Below the pieces are notes generated by a model. The model made no database searches. It had not been told where the DNA came from and saw nothing but the letters and a program-made list of their open reading frames with translations. The translations under genes were made by a program, and so were the position numbers. A DNA stretch of 64,000 bases from the NCBI GenBank assembly GCA_039025235.1, contig JBCCOS010000013.1, positions 1 to 64,000 of the forward strand, written 5' to 3'. Shown piece by piece: positions 26,837 to 36,353 of the stretch (positions within the stretch are counted from its first letter, which is position 1; every line of letters begins with the position of its first letter). Source of the DNA: MED-G105 sp039025235. Lineage in GTDB: Bacteria; Pseudomonadota; Alphaproteobacteria; Caulobacterales; Parvularculaceae.

Positions 26837-27655
26837 TTAAACTTCGCGACTAAGCTTTTTTTGATCAATATGATCAGCAATGGCCCCACGCGTTTCAAGA
26901 ACGGCGCAAGAGGTAATTGGTCCGGATACAAGATCTTTCAGGCCGTTCACAATGTGGAACTGGGTCGGCATATCTTCCCATGTTGGATTTCCCCATTCTA
27001 TCGTTGCCGTACCAGTTTCGCATGACAAAAGTGTGGCTCCTTGCACTTCTGGCGTAAGGGTCGCGTACTTAATATCGGCATCACCCCATTCCTCCGTTGT
27101 GGGAATATATTTATAGTGAAGCAACTGACCTTGCGTTTCTTCATCGCGTTCTGGCGGCGGCGCTTTTTTCAGATCTTTTACCTTGAGCGAGCAAAATCGA
27201 TAGCCGAGCCAAGACGCCTCGCACGATATCGAATGAGCATATCGCCGCGGCTCAGGAAGCTCGCAATAGATCTTATTAACACCCAATTCTTCACGACCGG
27301 TTATAATCGGGTCAGCCAAATTCTCCCACAAGACCAGGGATAATTCGCCCACGACATCGTTATATTGTGATGGGACGCGAACACCGAAGATATTGTACCC
27401 CCGACCCGCAAGCCAAGGCAGATTTCGGAAATAGCTAAATGCGAGCGTAACGCGCGGGGCCCCAAGACGTTTAAAACCTGGGGGCAAAACGCGTTCGATG
27501 GTATCGCCCTCAGTGTCAAGCGTAATGGCAACCGTTGTTACCTCCATTGCGCTCCAGTCGAACCGACGTCCTTGCGGATCGGACCTTGGCCCTGCAGAAG
27601 GGCCAAAGTGTGTTGGCATACGGTACATTCTTTTCGGCGTAAAATCATAACTCAT
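26837..27655 (-). CDS. Acetoacetate decarboxylase-family protein
   Basis: 272 residues of the ADC superfamily. The Schiff-base lysine is probably K128 in TGREELGVNKIYCELPEP, the site equivalent to the GYPK lysine of clostridial ADC. The motif GRGYNIFGVRVP and the beta-barrel pattern agree. Last gene of a six-gene minus-strand operon, 27 bases after the CocE-like hydrolase. Many relatives are not decarboxylases but aldolase/dehydratases acting on keto acids, so the reaction is open. A link to acetoacetate from the carnitine route is possible but not shown. Confidence 0.75.
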   Translation of the reverse strand: MSYDFTPKRMYRMPTHFGPSAGPRSDPQGRRFDWSAMEVTTVAITLDTEGDTIERVLPPGFKRLGAPRVTLAFSYFRNLPWLAGRGYNIFGVRVPSQYNDVVGELSLVLWENLADPIITGREELGVNKIYCELPEPRRYAHSISCEASWLGYRFCSLKVKDLKKAPPPERDEETQGQLLHYKYIPTTEEWGDADIKYATLTPEVQGATLLSCETGTATIEWGNPTWEDMPTQFHIVNGLKDLVSGPITSCAVLETRGAIADHIDQKKLSREV

Positions 27656-27682
27656 CTTGTATTTTCTCTCATTAAAACGTGA

Positions 27683-29581
27683 CTACTGTTTGTGCACTGG
27701 CAAAATCAACGCCGATGGATAAATGCCACCGTGATGAACGGCGTTTGTTGCAATAAGTCCTTTGGATTCCGTGAAATTATCTCCGCCCGTATTCAAGTTG
27801 CGATCAAACTTTGGAAAGTTACTGCTGGAAACCGCTAAACGGATTTTGTGACCAGGTAAGAACACATGGCTAAGGGCATTGAGGTCAATAGTGACTTTAT
27901 AAACCTCGCCAGGTTCCATCATGACCTCTTTACCCCAGTCGTCACGATACCGTGCCCGAATAATGCCCGTCTGAAGATCATACACCTTACCGTCTGGTGC
28001 AACATCAACAAGCCAAGCCGTATAATCTGTATCTGGAGCGCTTGATGATACAAAAAGATCGACGCTAATCCGACCAGTTACCTCCAAGGGCTCTTCAAGC
28101 ATTTCAGACGTATAGACTAATACGTCTGAACGTAGTTCTCGTGCCGCTTGCAAACGCGCGTTTGGCCCCGACGTGAATGACATCGTTACATCACCACTCA
28201 TCACAGGCACCGCTGGATCGTATAGGAAGGTATTACGGTGACTTGCCGCATCCGTACCTGACGTCACAAGCTTACCGGTGCCGTAACGCGTGTTGGTACT
28301 CCCTTCGCCGGCCAATAAAAAGCGCTGTTTTTTTATACCTTTTGGCGGCCAAACGTCGCTCGTTCGCCATTGATTGATCCCCGTCGTAAAGTAAGTATTT
28401 GAAGACAGGCCCTCTAAGGCTTTTTCATTTCCACGCAACCATCTGTCGAACCATTTCAAATAGAACCGCGGATAATCCAGTCGCGGATCACCGAGTGGCA
28501 AGTCACCTATTGATGAGTCCTTCGTCAACTTCTCTGCGCCACAGTGTGACGAAGGCGTCAAGAGTTTAAACTGATGGTCTCTGATGTCTTTGTTAATTGC
28601 AATTCGTTCGAACAGATCGGCGAAATAGAGTGTGCCGGTGACCGAAAAATCGAACCAGGAATTCATATGAAGGGTTGGGGTTATCACGCGGTCTTTTGGC
28701 CCCGTGATATCCATTCGCCTAAAGTACGAATCGACAATCGGTCGGCCGAAATAGTCTTCCCAATCGGTAGGCAAAGCATTGGTTGCATCCATCATCGTCT
28801 TTAAAGGAAGGTGCCAATAAGCCTTCGCATAGTCGGTCGCAGGAGGGTCAATAGAAAAATGATTAGTGGCTTTGGACAAAGCCACAAACTCGCTTTTATC
28901 AAGCTTACGAGACGGGCGTACAGAAACAGTTTCCATCATATCGCGCAACCAAGGGAACCCATCTCCCAATAAAAGTGCCCCCCCTTTTCTGGGTCCGTTC
29001 ATTCCTCCCCACCGAACTTCTCCGCCGCCGCCGCCGCCGCCGTCAGCGATAAATGCTTTAAGGTGTGGATTGCGCTCCTGCGCTACATAATACTGAATTT
29101 GTCCGCGATAGGAGCACCCGAACATTCCCACATTTCCATTAGACCATTCTTGTTTTGCAATCCAATCAGCGGTGTCATCAAGGTCGGGTCCTATATTGTG
29201 TTCAACGATGAACTGACCTTCTGATTCAAATTTCCCGCGCAGATCTTGCACAACGACCGCATAGCCCTGTTCCGCAAACATAAGACCCAATCGTGTGGGC
29301 GTATTCCATTCTTGCTTGCCATATGGTGTTGCGATGTAGACTGTTGGCAGAGGGCCGTCCGACCCCACCGGAAAATACACATCGGTAGAAAGACGAACGC
29401 CATCCCTCATCCTAACAAAATGGCTATGTTCAATACGCACATCATATAGCGGCGTTGGCGGCGTAAAGGCATCACCACTCGTTGGCTTTTCCCGCTCCCA
29501 ATCGAACGCCACAGCTGAGCTTGTCAACAGATATAGGATCAACGTTATGATAACGACAAAGCCAAATAGCTGTGTGTTCAT
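27683..29581 (-). CDS. CocE/NonD-family (S15-like) hydrolase, exported
   Basis: 632 residues from ATG 29581, which has AGAGG five bases upstream; an in-frame ATG at 29608 is too close to its purine run. Signal peptide FVVIITLILYLLTSSAVAFD. Alpha/beta hydrolase core with nucleophile GCSYRG and DLRGKFESEGQF, then the C-terminal beta-sandwich (TGRISVDLFVSSSAPDTDYTAWLVDV, LPGHKIRLAVSSSNFP) typical of X-Pro dipeptidyl peptidase, cocaine esterase and alpha-amino-acid ester hydrolase. A run of seven CCG triplets (29022-29042) encodes seven glycines. Probably cleaves an ester or amide in the periplasm before uptake by the adjacent POT transporter. Confidence 0.85.
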   Translation of the reverse strand: MNTQLFGFVVIITLILYLLTSSAVAFDWEREKPTSGDAFTPPTPLYDVRIEHSHFVRMRDGVRLSTDVYFPVGSDGPLPTVYIATPYGKQEWNTPTRLGLMFAEQGYAVVVQDLRGKFESEGQFIVEHNIGPDLDDTADWIAKQEWSNGNVGMFGCSYRGQIQYYVAQERNPHLKAFIADGGGGGGGEVRWGGMNGPRKGGALLLGDGFPWLRDMMETVSVRPSRKLDKSEFVALSKATNHFSIDPPATDYAKAYWHLPLKTMMDATNALPTDWEDYFGRPIVDSYFRRMDITGPKDRVITPTLHMNSWFDFSVTGTLYFADLFERIAINKDIRDHQFKLLTPSSHCGAEKLTKDSSIGDLPLGDPRLDYPRFYLKWFDRWLRGNEKALEGLSSNTYFTTGINQWRTSDVWPPKGIKKQRFLLAGEGSTNTRYGTGKLVTSGTDAASHRNTFLYDPAVPVMSGDVTMSFTSGPNARLQAARELRSDVLVYTSEMLEEPLEVTGRISVDLFVSSSAPDTDYTAWLVDVAPDGKVYDLQTGIIRARYRDDWGKEVMMEPGEVYKVTIDLNALSHVFLPGHKIRLAVSSSNFPKFDRNLNTGGDNFTESKGLIATNAVHHGGIYPSALILPVHKQ

Positions 29582-29625
29582 TCGCGCCTCTATTTGCATT
29601 CTATTCATTCCTGTACTCTGATATT

Positions 29626-31158
29626 TTATAATGACTGACCTACCGAAGAGACTGGTTTTTCCATTTCGTTCAGATCAAGGTAACGAGATATCATGGGTCG
29701 CATTAAGAAGAGAGTAAGCATTGACATCACGACTGACCCCGTCAGTATAATGAAGGCATTCAGTGTTGACAGCGTAGAAATTGCGGCACCGACAAAACCC
29801 CCGCCAATTGAACCAAGAGCGAGCGCTAAATACCAAGCCCCCATGACGGCCCCAGCAATCTGCGGCGGCGATATGCGCGTTACAAAGGCGAGACTTGAGG
29901 TCCACAACACTAGCTCAGAAAGTGTCACGAGCCCATAAGCAAGAATGATGGCAAACGCAGGAAAACGCCCGTCTGAACTTATAAGGCTCGTAATCAATAA
30001 AACACCAAAAGCGGCCGATAATGCCACGAGACCCAGGCAGAATTTCTCAACAATATTAGGGTTCCGGCCCCGCAGTGAAAGCCGCGTCCAGAGACTAGCA
30101 AGCAAAGGGGCCAAAAGGACGATAAGGATCGGATTGAGAGATAAAAACCACGTTGCGGGAACAGTAAAACCAAAGATATTCCGATCAACCTTCTCGAAAA
30201 CGAAAAGGTTGAGAAAGCCAAATATCTGCTCGAACGCAATCCAAAACAGAGCCGCGAAAGCCCCCAAAAGGGTAAGCCCAAAAAGGCGCCGTTTTTCCCT
30301 CTGTGATAGGACGGGATAAGAACCAGAAGAAGCATCGGACTTTCCAACATCGGGCAGTGAACCACGGCGATAGAGAAAGACAATGAGACCGAGGATCATC
30401 CCAGCTGCAGCCGCTGAAAAGCCCCAAGCCCAACTGACATTTTCGGCAAGCGAGCCAACAATAAAAGGCGCAACGAAAGCGCCCACATTCATGCCAACAT
30501 AATAAAGTGTAAAACCTTCTTCACGCATCGTTTCACGATTATCGTAAAGTCGACCCAAGAGAACCGTAAGGGGCGTTTTAAAAAGCCCTGTCCCAATCAC
30601 GATACAGACGATACCGGAATAAAAGAAAGCTGACGACAACGTCATGGCGAATAGAGCTGCAGATGTAGCGTTCGGATCGTTCAGTGATTCAAATTGCTGT
30701 CGAACGCTATCATCGAGCCAAACACGACCGAGTGAAACATCGACGGCAATCAGTAACTGCTTTACGTCATGTCCAGAAACCGCTTCAACGATGGCAGGGG
30801 CGAGTTCTATTCCACCAAGCAACAGGTGACCGCAAACGAGGATAAAGCCACCCCAAACCACACTGTCAGAAATACCAATAACGCGGTCAGCAAACCAACC
30901 GCCGGCAACCCCGGAAAGATAAACAAAGCCACCATAGAGTCCGGTAAATGCAATTGCCCGTGCAGGATCCCACCCGAACCCTCCTTCAGAAAGACTGGAA
31001 CTCAGAAATAGAACGAGAATACCCTTCATGCCGAAGAAGCTGAAGCGCTCCCAAAGCTCTGTGAACATCAACAAAAGAGCGCCACGCGGATGCCGCTGCC
31101 GCTTTGTTGTGTTTTTTCCGCCTGGAGAGGCCTTAACGCCAATAGACCCGGAATGCAT
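29626..31158 (-). CDS. POT/PTR-family proton-dependent peptide transporter
   Basis: 510 residues, about 14 membrane helices. The first family signature is intact (TELWERFSFFGMKGILVLFL) and the second resembles TLYYVGMNVGAFVAPFIVG. These transporters import di- and tripeptides or peptide-like molecules with protons. It starts three bases after the aldehyde dehydrogenase and is followed by the CocE-type hydrolase, implying import of a peptide-like substrate that the operon breaks down. Confidence 0.9.
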   Translation of the reverse strand: MHSGSIGVKASPGGKNTTKRQRHPRGALLLMFTELWERFSFFGMKGILVLFLSSSLSEGGFGWDPARAIAFTGLYGGFVYLSGVAGGWFADRVIGISDSVVWGGFILVCGHLLLGGIELAPAIVEAVSGHDVKQLLIAVDVSLGRVWLDDSVRQQFESLNDPNATSAALFAMTLSSAFFYSGIVCIVIGTGLFKTPLTVLLGRLYDNRETMREEGFTLYYVGMNVGAFVAPFIVGSLAENVSWAWGFSAAAAGMILGLIVFLYRRGSLPDVGKSDASSGSYPVLSQREKRRLFGLTLLGAFAALFWIAFEQIFGFLNLFVFEKVDRNIFGFTVPATWFLSLNPILIVLLAPLLASLWTRLSLRGRNPNIVEKFCLGLVALSAAFGVLLITSLISSDGRFPAFAIILAYGLVTLSELVLWTSSLAFVTRISPPQIAGAVMGAWYLALALGSIGGGFVGAAISTLSTLNAFIILTGSVVMSMLTLFLMRPMISRYLDLNEMEKPVSSVGQSL

Positions 31159-31161
31159 AAA

Positions 31162-32643
31162 TTAGTTCAGATCCATTGTAACAGTCACTTGGTCCGACAT
31201 CGATAAAATTGATGGTCCAATGCCAATACGTCCCGTACCGCTCAGTGTACCACTCGCCCCACTGCCAGGCATGCCAGGTTCCCAATAAGCGCTCATTTCG
31301 TTGATATTTAGGACACCAACTTTCAAATCATTGATCAGTCCCATTGCGCGTCCCATGGAACGCGTGAACACAGACCCGAAAAGACCATAGTTGCTTTTCG
31401 AAATCAGCGCATGTAGCGATTCTTCATCTTCAAAAGGTAAAATAGGAATGACGGGGCCGAACGTCTCTTCGCAGTGAAGCGCACTATCCGGCGGAACATC
31501 AGCGATAACAGTGGGCTGAAAGTATAAGTCGGTCGGAAACCCAGAGGCACGCGCACCGCCAAACGTCGTCCGACCGCCGCCCTTGACCGCATCCGATATA
31601 TGAGCCGCCACTTTTTTCGCGGTCGCTTCGTTATGTAATGGGCCAATTGTCGTATCTTGATCGAACGGATCGCCCAGGCGCATGGCTTCTGCTTCACGCG
31701 TCGCGCGTTCAACAAATTCTTCGTAGACCCCTTTTTGTACAAGCACGCGTTCAGTTGATGTGCAAATTTGCCCTGCATTCGTAAAAGCAGCAACAGCGGA
31801 GCGCGCTGCTGCCCGCTCAATGTCCGCGTCCTCGAATACGATTGTTGGACCGTTACCGCCCAACTCCAGTGACACCGATTTAGGCCCTGCCCGTGAAGAA
31901 ATAATGCGCCCAGTTTCCGTACTGCCCGTAAATGCAAGCGCATCAACACCGTTATGTGTTACAAGTGCATCGCCCGCGTCCGGCCCATCGCCAAGAACGA
32001 GATTCACCATGCCCTCAACCGGCGGATCTGCTTCCAAGAAGCATTCAACGAGCGCCGTTGCCGCTAATGATGTCGTCGGCGCCGGAACCCAAATAAGCGC
32101 GTTCCCCGCTGCGAGCCCCGGCCCTAAATAGTAGCAACACGCTGTTGCAATCGGAAAGTTCCAAGGCGTAATTATTCCGTAGACGCCTCTTGGCTTTAAT
32201 TCGATAAAAGCCCGCTTCATGGGATCGAGCAAGGGAGGTGACGGGGTCTCGACGGTTAAAATATAATCAGCTGCCATCCGCAACGCCAATGCACTAGCAG
32301 CAACTTCGCCTTCAGCCTGCGCTATTGGTTTGCCTTGCTCCAAAGTCACAAGGTGGCTTAACGCATCGGCTCGGGCGTCCATGATATCCGCAACCCGTCG
32401 CAAATAGTAAGCGCGATCTTGACGCGATAATCGTCGGAGAAACGGCGCAGCCGGGCGCGCCGCAATGACCGCTCTATCAACCATGGCCGCGTCGGCTAGC
32501 GGGATCGACCCTATCACTTGGCCCGTCGCTGGACTGATGATTTCTCTATGTCGATCATCACCATTTTCCCAACTCGCCCCAATCAAGTGACGGCCGGTTT
32601 TCTCTGCCGGGGCAATAGCATTCGAACTGGGCGTACTAACCAT
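31162..32643 (-). CDS. NAD(P)-dependent aldehyde dehydrogenase
   Basis: 493 residues of the ALDH superfamily. Landmarks: GIITPWNFPIA, AFTGSTETGRII (coenzyme site), E in SLELGGNGP, catalytic Cys in FTNAGQICTSTER, and EETFGPVIPILPF near the end. Related to succinate-semialdehyde and gamma-aminobutyraldehyde-type enzymes, but the substrate cannot be read from sequence. Third gene of the LysR-adjacent operon, 21 bases after the GNAT gene. Confidence 0.92.
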   Translation of the reverse strand: MVSTPSSNAIAPAEKTGRHLIGASWENGDDRHREIISPATGQVIGSIPLADAAMVDRAVIAARPAAPFLRRLSRQDRAYYLRRVADIMDARADALSHLVTLEQGKPIAQAEGEVAASALALRMAADYILTVETPSPPLLDPMKRAFIELKPRGVYGIITPWNFPIATACCYYLGPGLAAGNALIWVPAPTTSLAATALVECFLEADPPVEGMVNLVLGDGPDAGDALVTHNGVDALAFTGSTETGRIISSRAGPKSVSLELGGNGPTIVFEDADIERAAARSAVAAFTNAGQICTSTERVLVQKGVYEEFVERATREAEAMRLGDPFDQDTTIGPLHNEATAKKVAAHISDAVKGGGRTTFGGARASGFPTDLYFQPTVIADVPPDSALHCEETFGPVIPILPFEDEESLHALISKSNYGLFGSVFTRSMGRAMGLINDLKVGVLNINEMSAYWEPGMPGSGASGTLSGTGRIGIGPSILSMSDQVTVTMDLN

Positions 32644-32664
32644 CCGTATTCACCTATTCACGTA

Positions 32665-33159
32665 TTATCGTTCAATCTCTTTGCAAAGCACAGCGGTTAA
32701 ATCACCATGCGCCTCAACTTGAGCGACTTCCTTAAATCCTAGTCGATGGTAAAGAGAGTTATGATGCATTACCGTTGCAAGAAACATTTCTGTATAACCG
32801 AGTAAATTCGCTCTCTTTTCAAGACCCTTACAGAGCGCACCAGCAATACCTTTGCCGCGGGCTTTTTGATCAACATATACATTACAGATCCAAGGCGTTT
32901 TGCCAGGCAGAAAATCAAAGGAATCTCGCTCACGCAAAGACGCCAACCCTAAAATTTCATCACCAGACAACGCTATTAGCGTGATTGGGAGTTGATCGCG
33001 TATAATACCATCTGTATACCGCGCTCTCGTCTCCTCGAGGCTTCGACCACTGAACGATGCCCACTGGGTATCGATCCAGCTGACAACCGTCTCTAGGGCC
33101 GACGGGTAATCGATAAGATCAGCAATCTCGACTGAAGTTTGTTTACTATCGGTCAACAT
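32665..33159 (-). CDS. GNAT-family N-acetyltransferase
   Basis: 164 residues with the acetyl-CoA binding motif ICNVYVDQKARGKGIAGAL (V/I-x-x-x-x-R/Q-G-x-G/A) and a C-terminal HNSLYHRLGFKEV block. It overlaps the upstream dehydrogenase by seven bases, so the two are coupled. Within a catabolic operon it may acetylate an amine intermediate or the toxic substrate; that is inference. Confidence 0.88.
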   Translation of the reverse strand: MLTDSKQTSVEIADLIDYPSALETVVSWIDTQWASFSGRSLEETRARYTDGIIRDQLPITLIALSGDEILGLASLRERDSFDFLPGKTPWICNVYVDQKARGKGIAGALCKGLEKRANLLGYTEMFLATVMHHNSLYHRLGFKEVAQVEAHGDLTAVLCKEIER

Positions 33160-33968
33160 TGATCTGTTTCCGCGCTTCTGTGACCTTCGAAGTTCCCGCA
33201 GACAGATATGGTCTGGCCGGACACATATCGAGCGTCATCAGAACAAAGAAACGCAACTGTTTTAGCAATGTCTTCAGGTTCAACGTTCGTTCTCAAGGAC
33301 GTTGCCTTCATGACTTGCCGTCGCAATGCCTCAACTGACTCGCCAGTGATTTTCGACTTTGCAGCGAGCACCGCATCCACGCGCGGACCTTCTACCGTAC
33401 CCGGAAGTACTGTATTGACCCGAATGCCATAAGGGCCAGCATCCATGGCAAGAGTTTCGGTGAAACCAATCACAGCCGATTTCGATGTTGCATAGGGCAG
33501 ACGCATCGGGAAGCCACCCCGCCTTATTGCTGCGGAGGATACATTCACGATCGCTCCGCCGCTTTGGCGTTTCATCAGTGGTAAAGCGTGGTGTACGCAG
33601 TAAAACATACCGCTAATATTAACACGTAATACCCTGTCCCATTCTTCAAAGTCGATTTCATCAGGTAGAGCTGTCGGCCCTGCTATCCCTGTGTTATTCA
33701 CCAAGAAATCGAGACCGTCATAGTGACGTTCGATGTCACTAAACATTTCGGTAACAGCCGCCGCGTTACCGATATCGCAAGCGAACGTGCGTACACCATC
33801 AATTTTTTCAAAATGGGCAAGCGCTTTATCGTTAATATCTGCGATACACACCTCAGCACCGCGGGTTCTGAACTCGCTTGCGACAGCTGCACCAATCCCG
33901 GAACCCCCACCGGTAACGAGCGCGCACTTTCCTTTCAGATCGGATGGAGTTTTTACTTCGCTCACCAT
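33153..33968 (-). CDS. Short-chain dehydrogenase/reductase
   Basis: 271 residues. Classical SDR: TGGGSGIG cofactor loop, DI (CDIGNAAAV), NNTGIAG in place of NNAG, catalytic serine in IVNVSSAA and Y-x-x-x-K in LPYATSKSA, then the NTVLPGTVEGP segment. Acidic residue in VCIADIN suggests NAD+. First gene of the operon, divergent from the LysR gene 140 bases away. Oxidises an alcohol, perhaps feeding the aldehyde dehydrogenase downstream. Confidence 0.92.
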   Translation of the reverse strand: MVSEVKTPSDLKGKCALVTGGGSGIGAAVASEFRTRGAEVCIADINDKALAHFEKIDGVRTFACDIGNAAAVTEMFSDIERHYDGLDFLVNNTGIAGPTALPDEIDFEEWDRVLRVNISGMFYCVHHALPLMKRQSGGAIVNVSSAAIRRGGFPMRLPYATSKSAVIGFTETLAMDAGPYGIRVNTVLPGTVEGPRVDAVLAAKSKITGESVEALRRQVMKATSLRTNVEPEDIAKTVAFLCSDDARYVSGQTISVCGNFEGHRSAETDQC

Positions 33969-34074
33969 TGCCCTTAAATACCAAAACTACATACAGATCA
34001 GGTCGTGCTCGCTGATCATCGAACGAAAAGGCATAAGCTCAAAAGTTAGCGCTCGTAGACTTCATAAAACAAAT

Positions 34075-34097
34075 GCATAATAATCATTTTTATATGC
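34075..34097 (+). promoter_or_regulatory. Possible LysR-type binding site
   Basis: Inverted repeat GCATA-N13-TATGC ending 11 bases before the LysR ATG, in an AT-rich divergent promoter. LysR proteins usually bind such loose dyads (T-N11-A) in the gap they share with the target operon. Weak evidence from position and symmetry only. Confidence 0.35.
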
Positions 34098-34108
34098 CCT
34101 GAGGTTAT

Positions 34109-35029
34109 ATGTCATCTGGAAGACTGAGGCTTTACGAGGCCTTCCGCGCCGTCATGATGACCGGAAGCATCACTGGCGCGGCTAAACTTTTGCGAAGAAC
34201 CCAACCCGCAATAACGCGCACGATTGCTGAGTTAGAGCAGAAATCAGGTGTTCTACTGTTCGAACGTAAAGGGCGTCGCCTCCAACCGACCGCAGAGGCC
34301 GATCAGCTCTTGCCGGTAGTGGAAGAGACCTTAAAGCGCCTTTACGATTTAGATCGACACGTCGAGACCCTAGCGGCACCAGCGCCAGATCGACTGACAA
34401 TTGCCGTCGTTCCAGCCTATTCAACAGAATGCGCAGCATCACTAATCTCGCATTTGCGCGCGCTCCACCCAGAACTACGCATTACTCTATTAGTGAGGGA
34501 CGCAAGCGTTGTTCCGGATCTTGTGCATAAGGGTATAGCCGATATTGGAATAGGGGGCATCGCAAATGGCGACCCTCAAGATATGAGCATCGTCGGGAGT
34601 TTTGATCTGGTCTGTGCTGTGCCGGCCACTCATCCCTTAGCCGAGCGAAAAGAAATCTCTGGAAAAGACCTGGATGGCATGGACTTCATAGCATTTGATC
34701 ACGAACTATCTCCGCTACATTTAACACGCCAAATTGTGGAACATGCGGGCGGCAAACCGAATGTTGTTGTAGAAACACAACGGACACATGCGGCATACGC
34801 TCTTGTCGCGGCCAAAGTCGGTGCTTCCTTAATCGAACCAATGACCGCCCTATCATTTTCTTCCAAACAGGTGGCAATCCGTCGCTTTACCCCGAGCGTT
34901 AGTCATTCGATATATCTTCTCTACAATCCGAAATCGACCCGGTCTGCTTTACTACGCTCCGTTGAGAAACTTGTGAAGCAGTCCATCGCTGACGCACGCC
35001 ATAGAATCGAAGAAAGGCTCGATATATGA
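34109..35029 (+). CDS. LysR-family transcriptional regulator
   Basis: 306 residues. N-terminal winged helix (LRLYEAFRAVMMTGSITGAAKLLRRTQPAITRTIAELEQ) and C-terminal periplasmic-binding-like effector domain with residues like DLVCAVPATHPLAERKEISGKDLDGMDFI. Divergent from the six-gene operon 33968-26837, the usual arrangement for a LysR activator and its target. Confidence 0.93.
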   Translation: MSSGRLRLYEAFRAVMMTGSITGAAKLLRRTQPAITRTIAELEQKSGVLLFERKGRRLQPTAEADQLLPVVEETLKRLYDLDRHVETLAAPAPDRLTIAVVPAYSTECAASLISHLRALHPELRITLLVRDASVVPDLVHKGIADIGIGGIANGDPQDMSIVGSFDLVCAVPATHPLAERKEISGKDLDGMDFIAFDHELSPLHLTRQIVEHAGGKPNVVVETQRTHAAYALVAAKVGASLIEPMTALSFSSKQVAIRRFTPSVSHSIYLLYNPKSTRSALLRSVEKLVKQSIADARHRIEERLDI

Positions 35030-35032
35030 GGC

Positions 35033-35064
35033 ATACGGATGCTTTACGTTGGCGGCATCCGTAT
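35033..35064. terminator. Bidirectional hairpin terminator
   Basis: ATACGGATGC and GCATCCGTAT form a perfect 10-base stem with a 12-base loop, in the 55-base gap between converging LysR and enoyl-CoA hydratase genes. No strong U-run on either side, so efficiency is uncertain. Confidence 0.6.
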
Positions 35065-35084
35065 TCCTAGCAGAATCATCCGGT

Positions 35085-35963
35085 CTACTTTTCTTTCTTA
35101 GTTAAATTTTTCATTTCTTCTCTGACAGACCCCATACACGTCGGATCAAGCGGCATGCCATATTCCATGCGTGCATGTGCATGACCAAGATTGTGCATCG
35201 CCAAGGTTCCGGTGAGCGCTTGTCCCTGCCCTTGTAAATCCATCGAATAGTTCACGGCCTGCTTTGCCATTTTCAAGGCAAACGCTGGCCGCGTCGCAAT
35301 GCGTCGCGCCTTCTCCAAAGTGAAGGCTTCAAGCTCATCAAGCGGGACAACATGATTGACCATCCCTAAACGATGACACTCTTCAGCTGTGAGCGGTTCG
35401 CCAGTAAATAGCATCTCTTTAGCCTTGCGGGGCCCAAACTCCCACGCATGCAGAAAATATTCGTGCCCCGTACAACCGAATGCCACAACCGGATCAACGA
35501 ACTTGGCGTCATCGCTGGCGATGATCAGATCCATAGGCATAGCGAGCATTAACCCGCCGGCAATGGCTAAGCCCTGAACCTGAGCGATTGTCGGTTTACC
35601 GATATTACGCCAACGCCAATGCAAACCCACATAGTATTCCTCTTCACCGGCATACATTCCTGCAATGCTCGCATCATCATGGCCCACAGGCTGCGTAATA
35701 GGTGTGATGTCTTTATCGGACAAACCGGGCATTTGAGTGAGGTCGTGCCCGGATGAAAACATCGGACCATCGGCCGCAAGAATAATCACTTTTATCTTTG
35801 GATCACGGGCAGCGATTTGAAATGCTGCATCGATCTCATAGAGCATCGCATAATCCTGGGTATTCCGAGTTTCGGGCTTAGCCAGCACGACCCGTGCAAT
35901 ATTTTCCTCCGGCAGCTCATAGCGGATGCGGGTAAATTGTTTCACATCGTTATTCTGCGTCAC
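35085..35963 (-). CDS. Enoyl-CoA hydratase/isomerase family protein
   Basis: 292 residues, crotonase fold. The oxyanion-hole segments are MFSSGHDL and VQGLAIAGGLMLAMPMDLIIAS, and the following helix FGCTGHEYFLHAWEFGPRKAKEMLFTG carries family residues. The usual catalytic glutamates are not obvious (G-C-T-G at the first position), so a hydratase reaction is not certain; esterase, isomerase or hydrolase variants exist. It stands alone between two operons. Confidence 0.85.
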   Translation of the reverse strand: MTQNNDVKQFTRIRYELPEENIARVVLAKPETRNTQDYAMLYEIDAAFQIAARDPKIKVIILAADGPMFSSGHDLTQMPGLSDKDITPITQPVGHDDASIAGMYAGEEEYYVGLHWRWRNIGKPTIAQVQGLAIAGGLMLAMPMDLIIASDDAKFVDPVVAFGCTGHEYFLHAWEFGPRKAKEMLFTGEPLTAEECHRLGMVNHVVPLDELEAFTLEKARRIATRPAFALKMAKQAVNYSMDLQGQGQALTGTLAMHNLGHAHARMEYGMPLDPTCMGSVREEMKNLTKKEK

Positions 35964-36353
35964 GATCTTTTGACCTCGTCTAAATTTGCAGTTCGAAATA
36001 ACCGCTGACCTCGCAAGGGTTCAAAGACCAAATCAATAAACCGAAACTGAGCGCAGCGCGAGGATTGCATCCCATGCTGCTTTCAATCATGCAAGGGGGT
36101 AATCACAAGAGCGCTTCGCGGATAAGTGTGTGCGGTTGATGGTTGCCGTCCATCAACTCCACAATAGGTCGAACAATTGTTCGACCGACAAAACATAGAC
36201 TTAGAGCCGCGTTCCCATTCTATTGGAACGCGAACGGCTCTAGCGGAGCGGCATTCGACGACATCGAAACTTCAAAACGACAAATGGGACGCAACACGCC
36301 CCAGACTGCAAAAAAGCGATGCGGCATGGTCGTTCATCAACAGTTCTTTAAGA
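35964..36353. other. Intergenic region containing a family A repeat
   Basis: 390 bases between two minus-strand genes. Most of its right half is the family A element A2. The left half should hold the promoter of the hydratase. No gene seen. Confidence 0.6.
36109..36247 (+). repeat. Family A palindromic repeat, copy A2 (most complete)
   Basis: About 139 bases with three parts: hairpin GTTGATGG-N7-CCATCAAC, perfect 20-base palindrome GGTCGAACAATTGTTCGACC (36167-36186), and a longer imperfect hairpin AGAGCCGCGTTCC...GGAACGCGAACGGCTCT (36202-36240). Ends are AGAGCGCTTCGC and CTAGCGG. Copies A1, A3 and A4 align to it. Confidence 0.85.

Noticed and set aside
31404..31949. 181-codon minus-strand frame within the aldehyde dehydrogenase
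   Set aside because: Same-strand shadow of an obvious ALDH; no family features.
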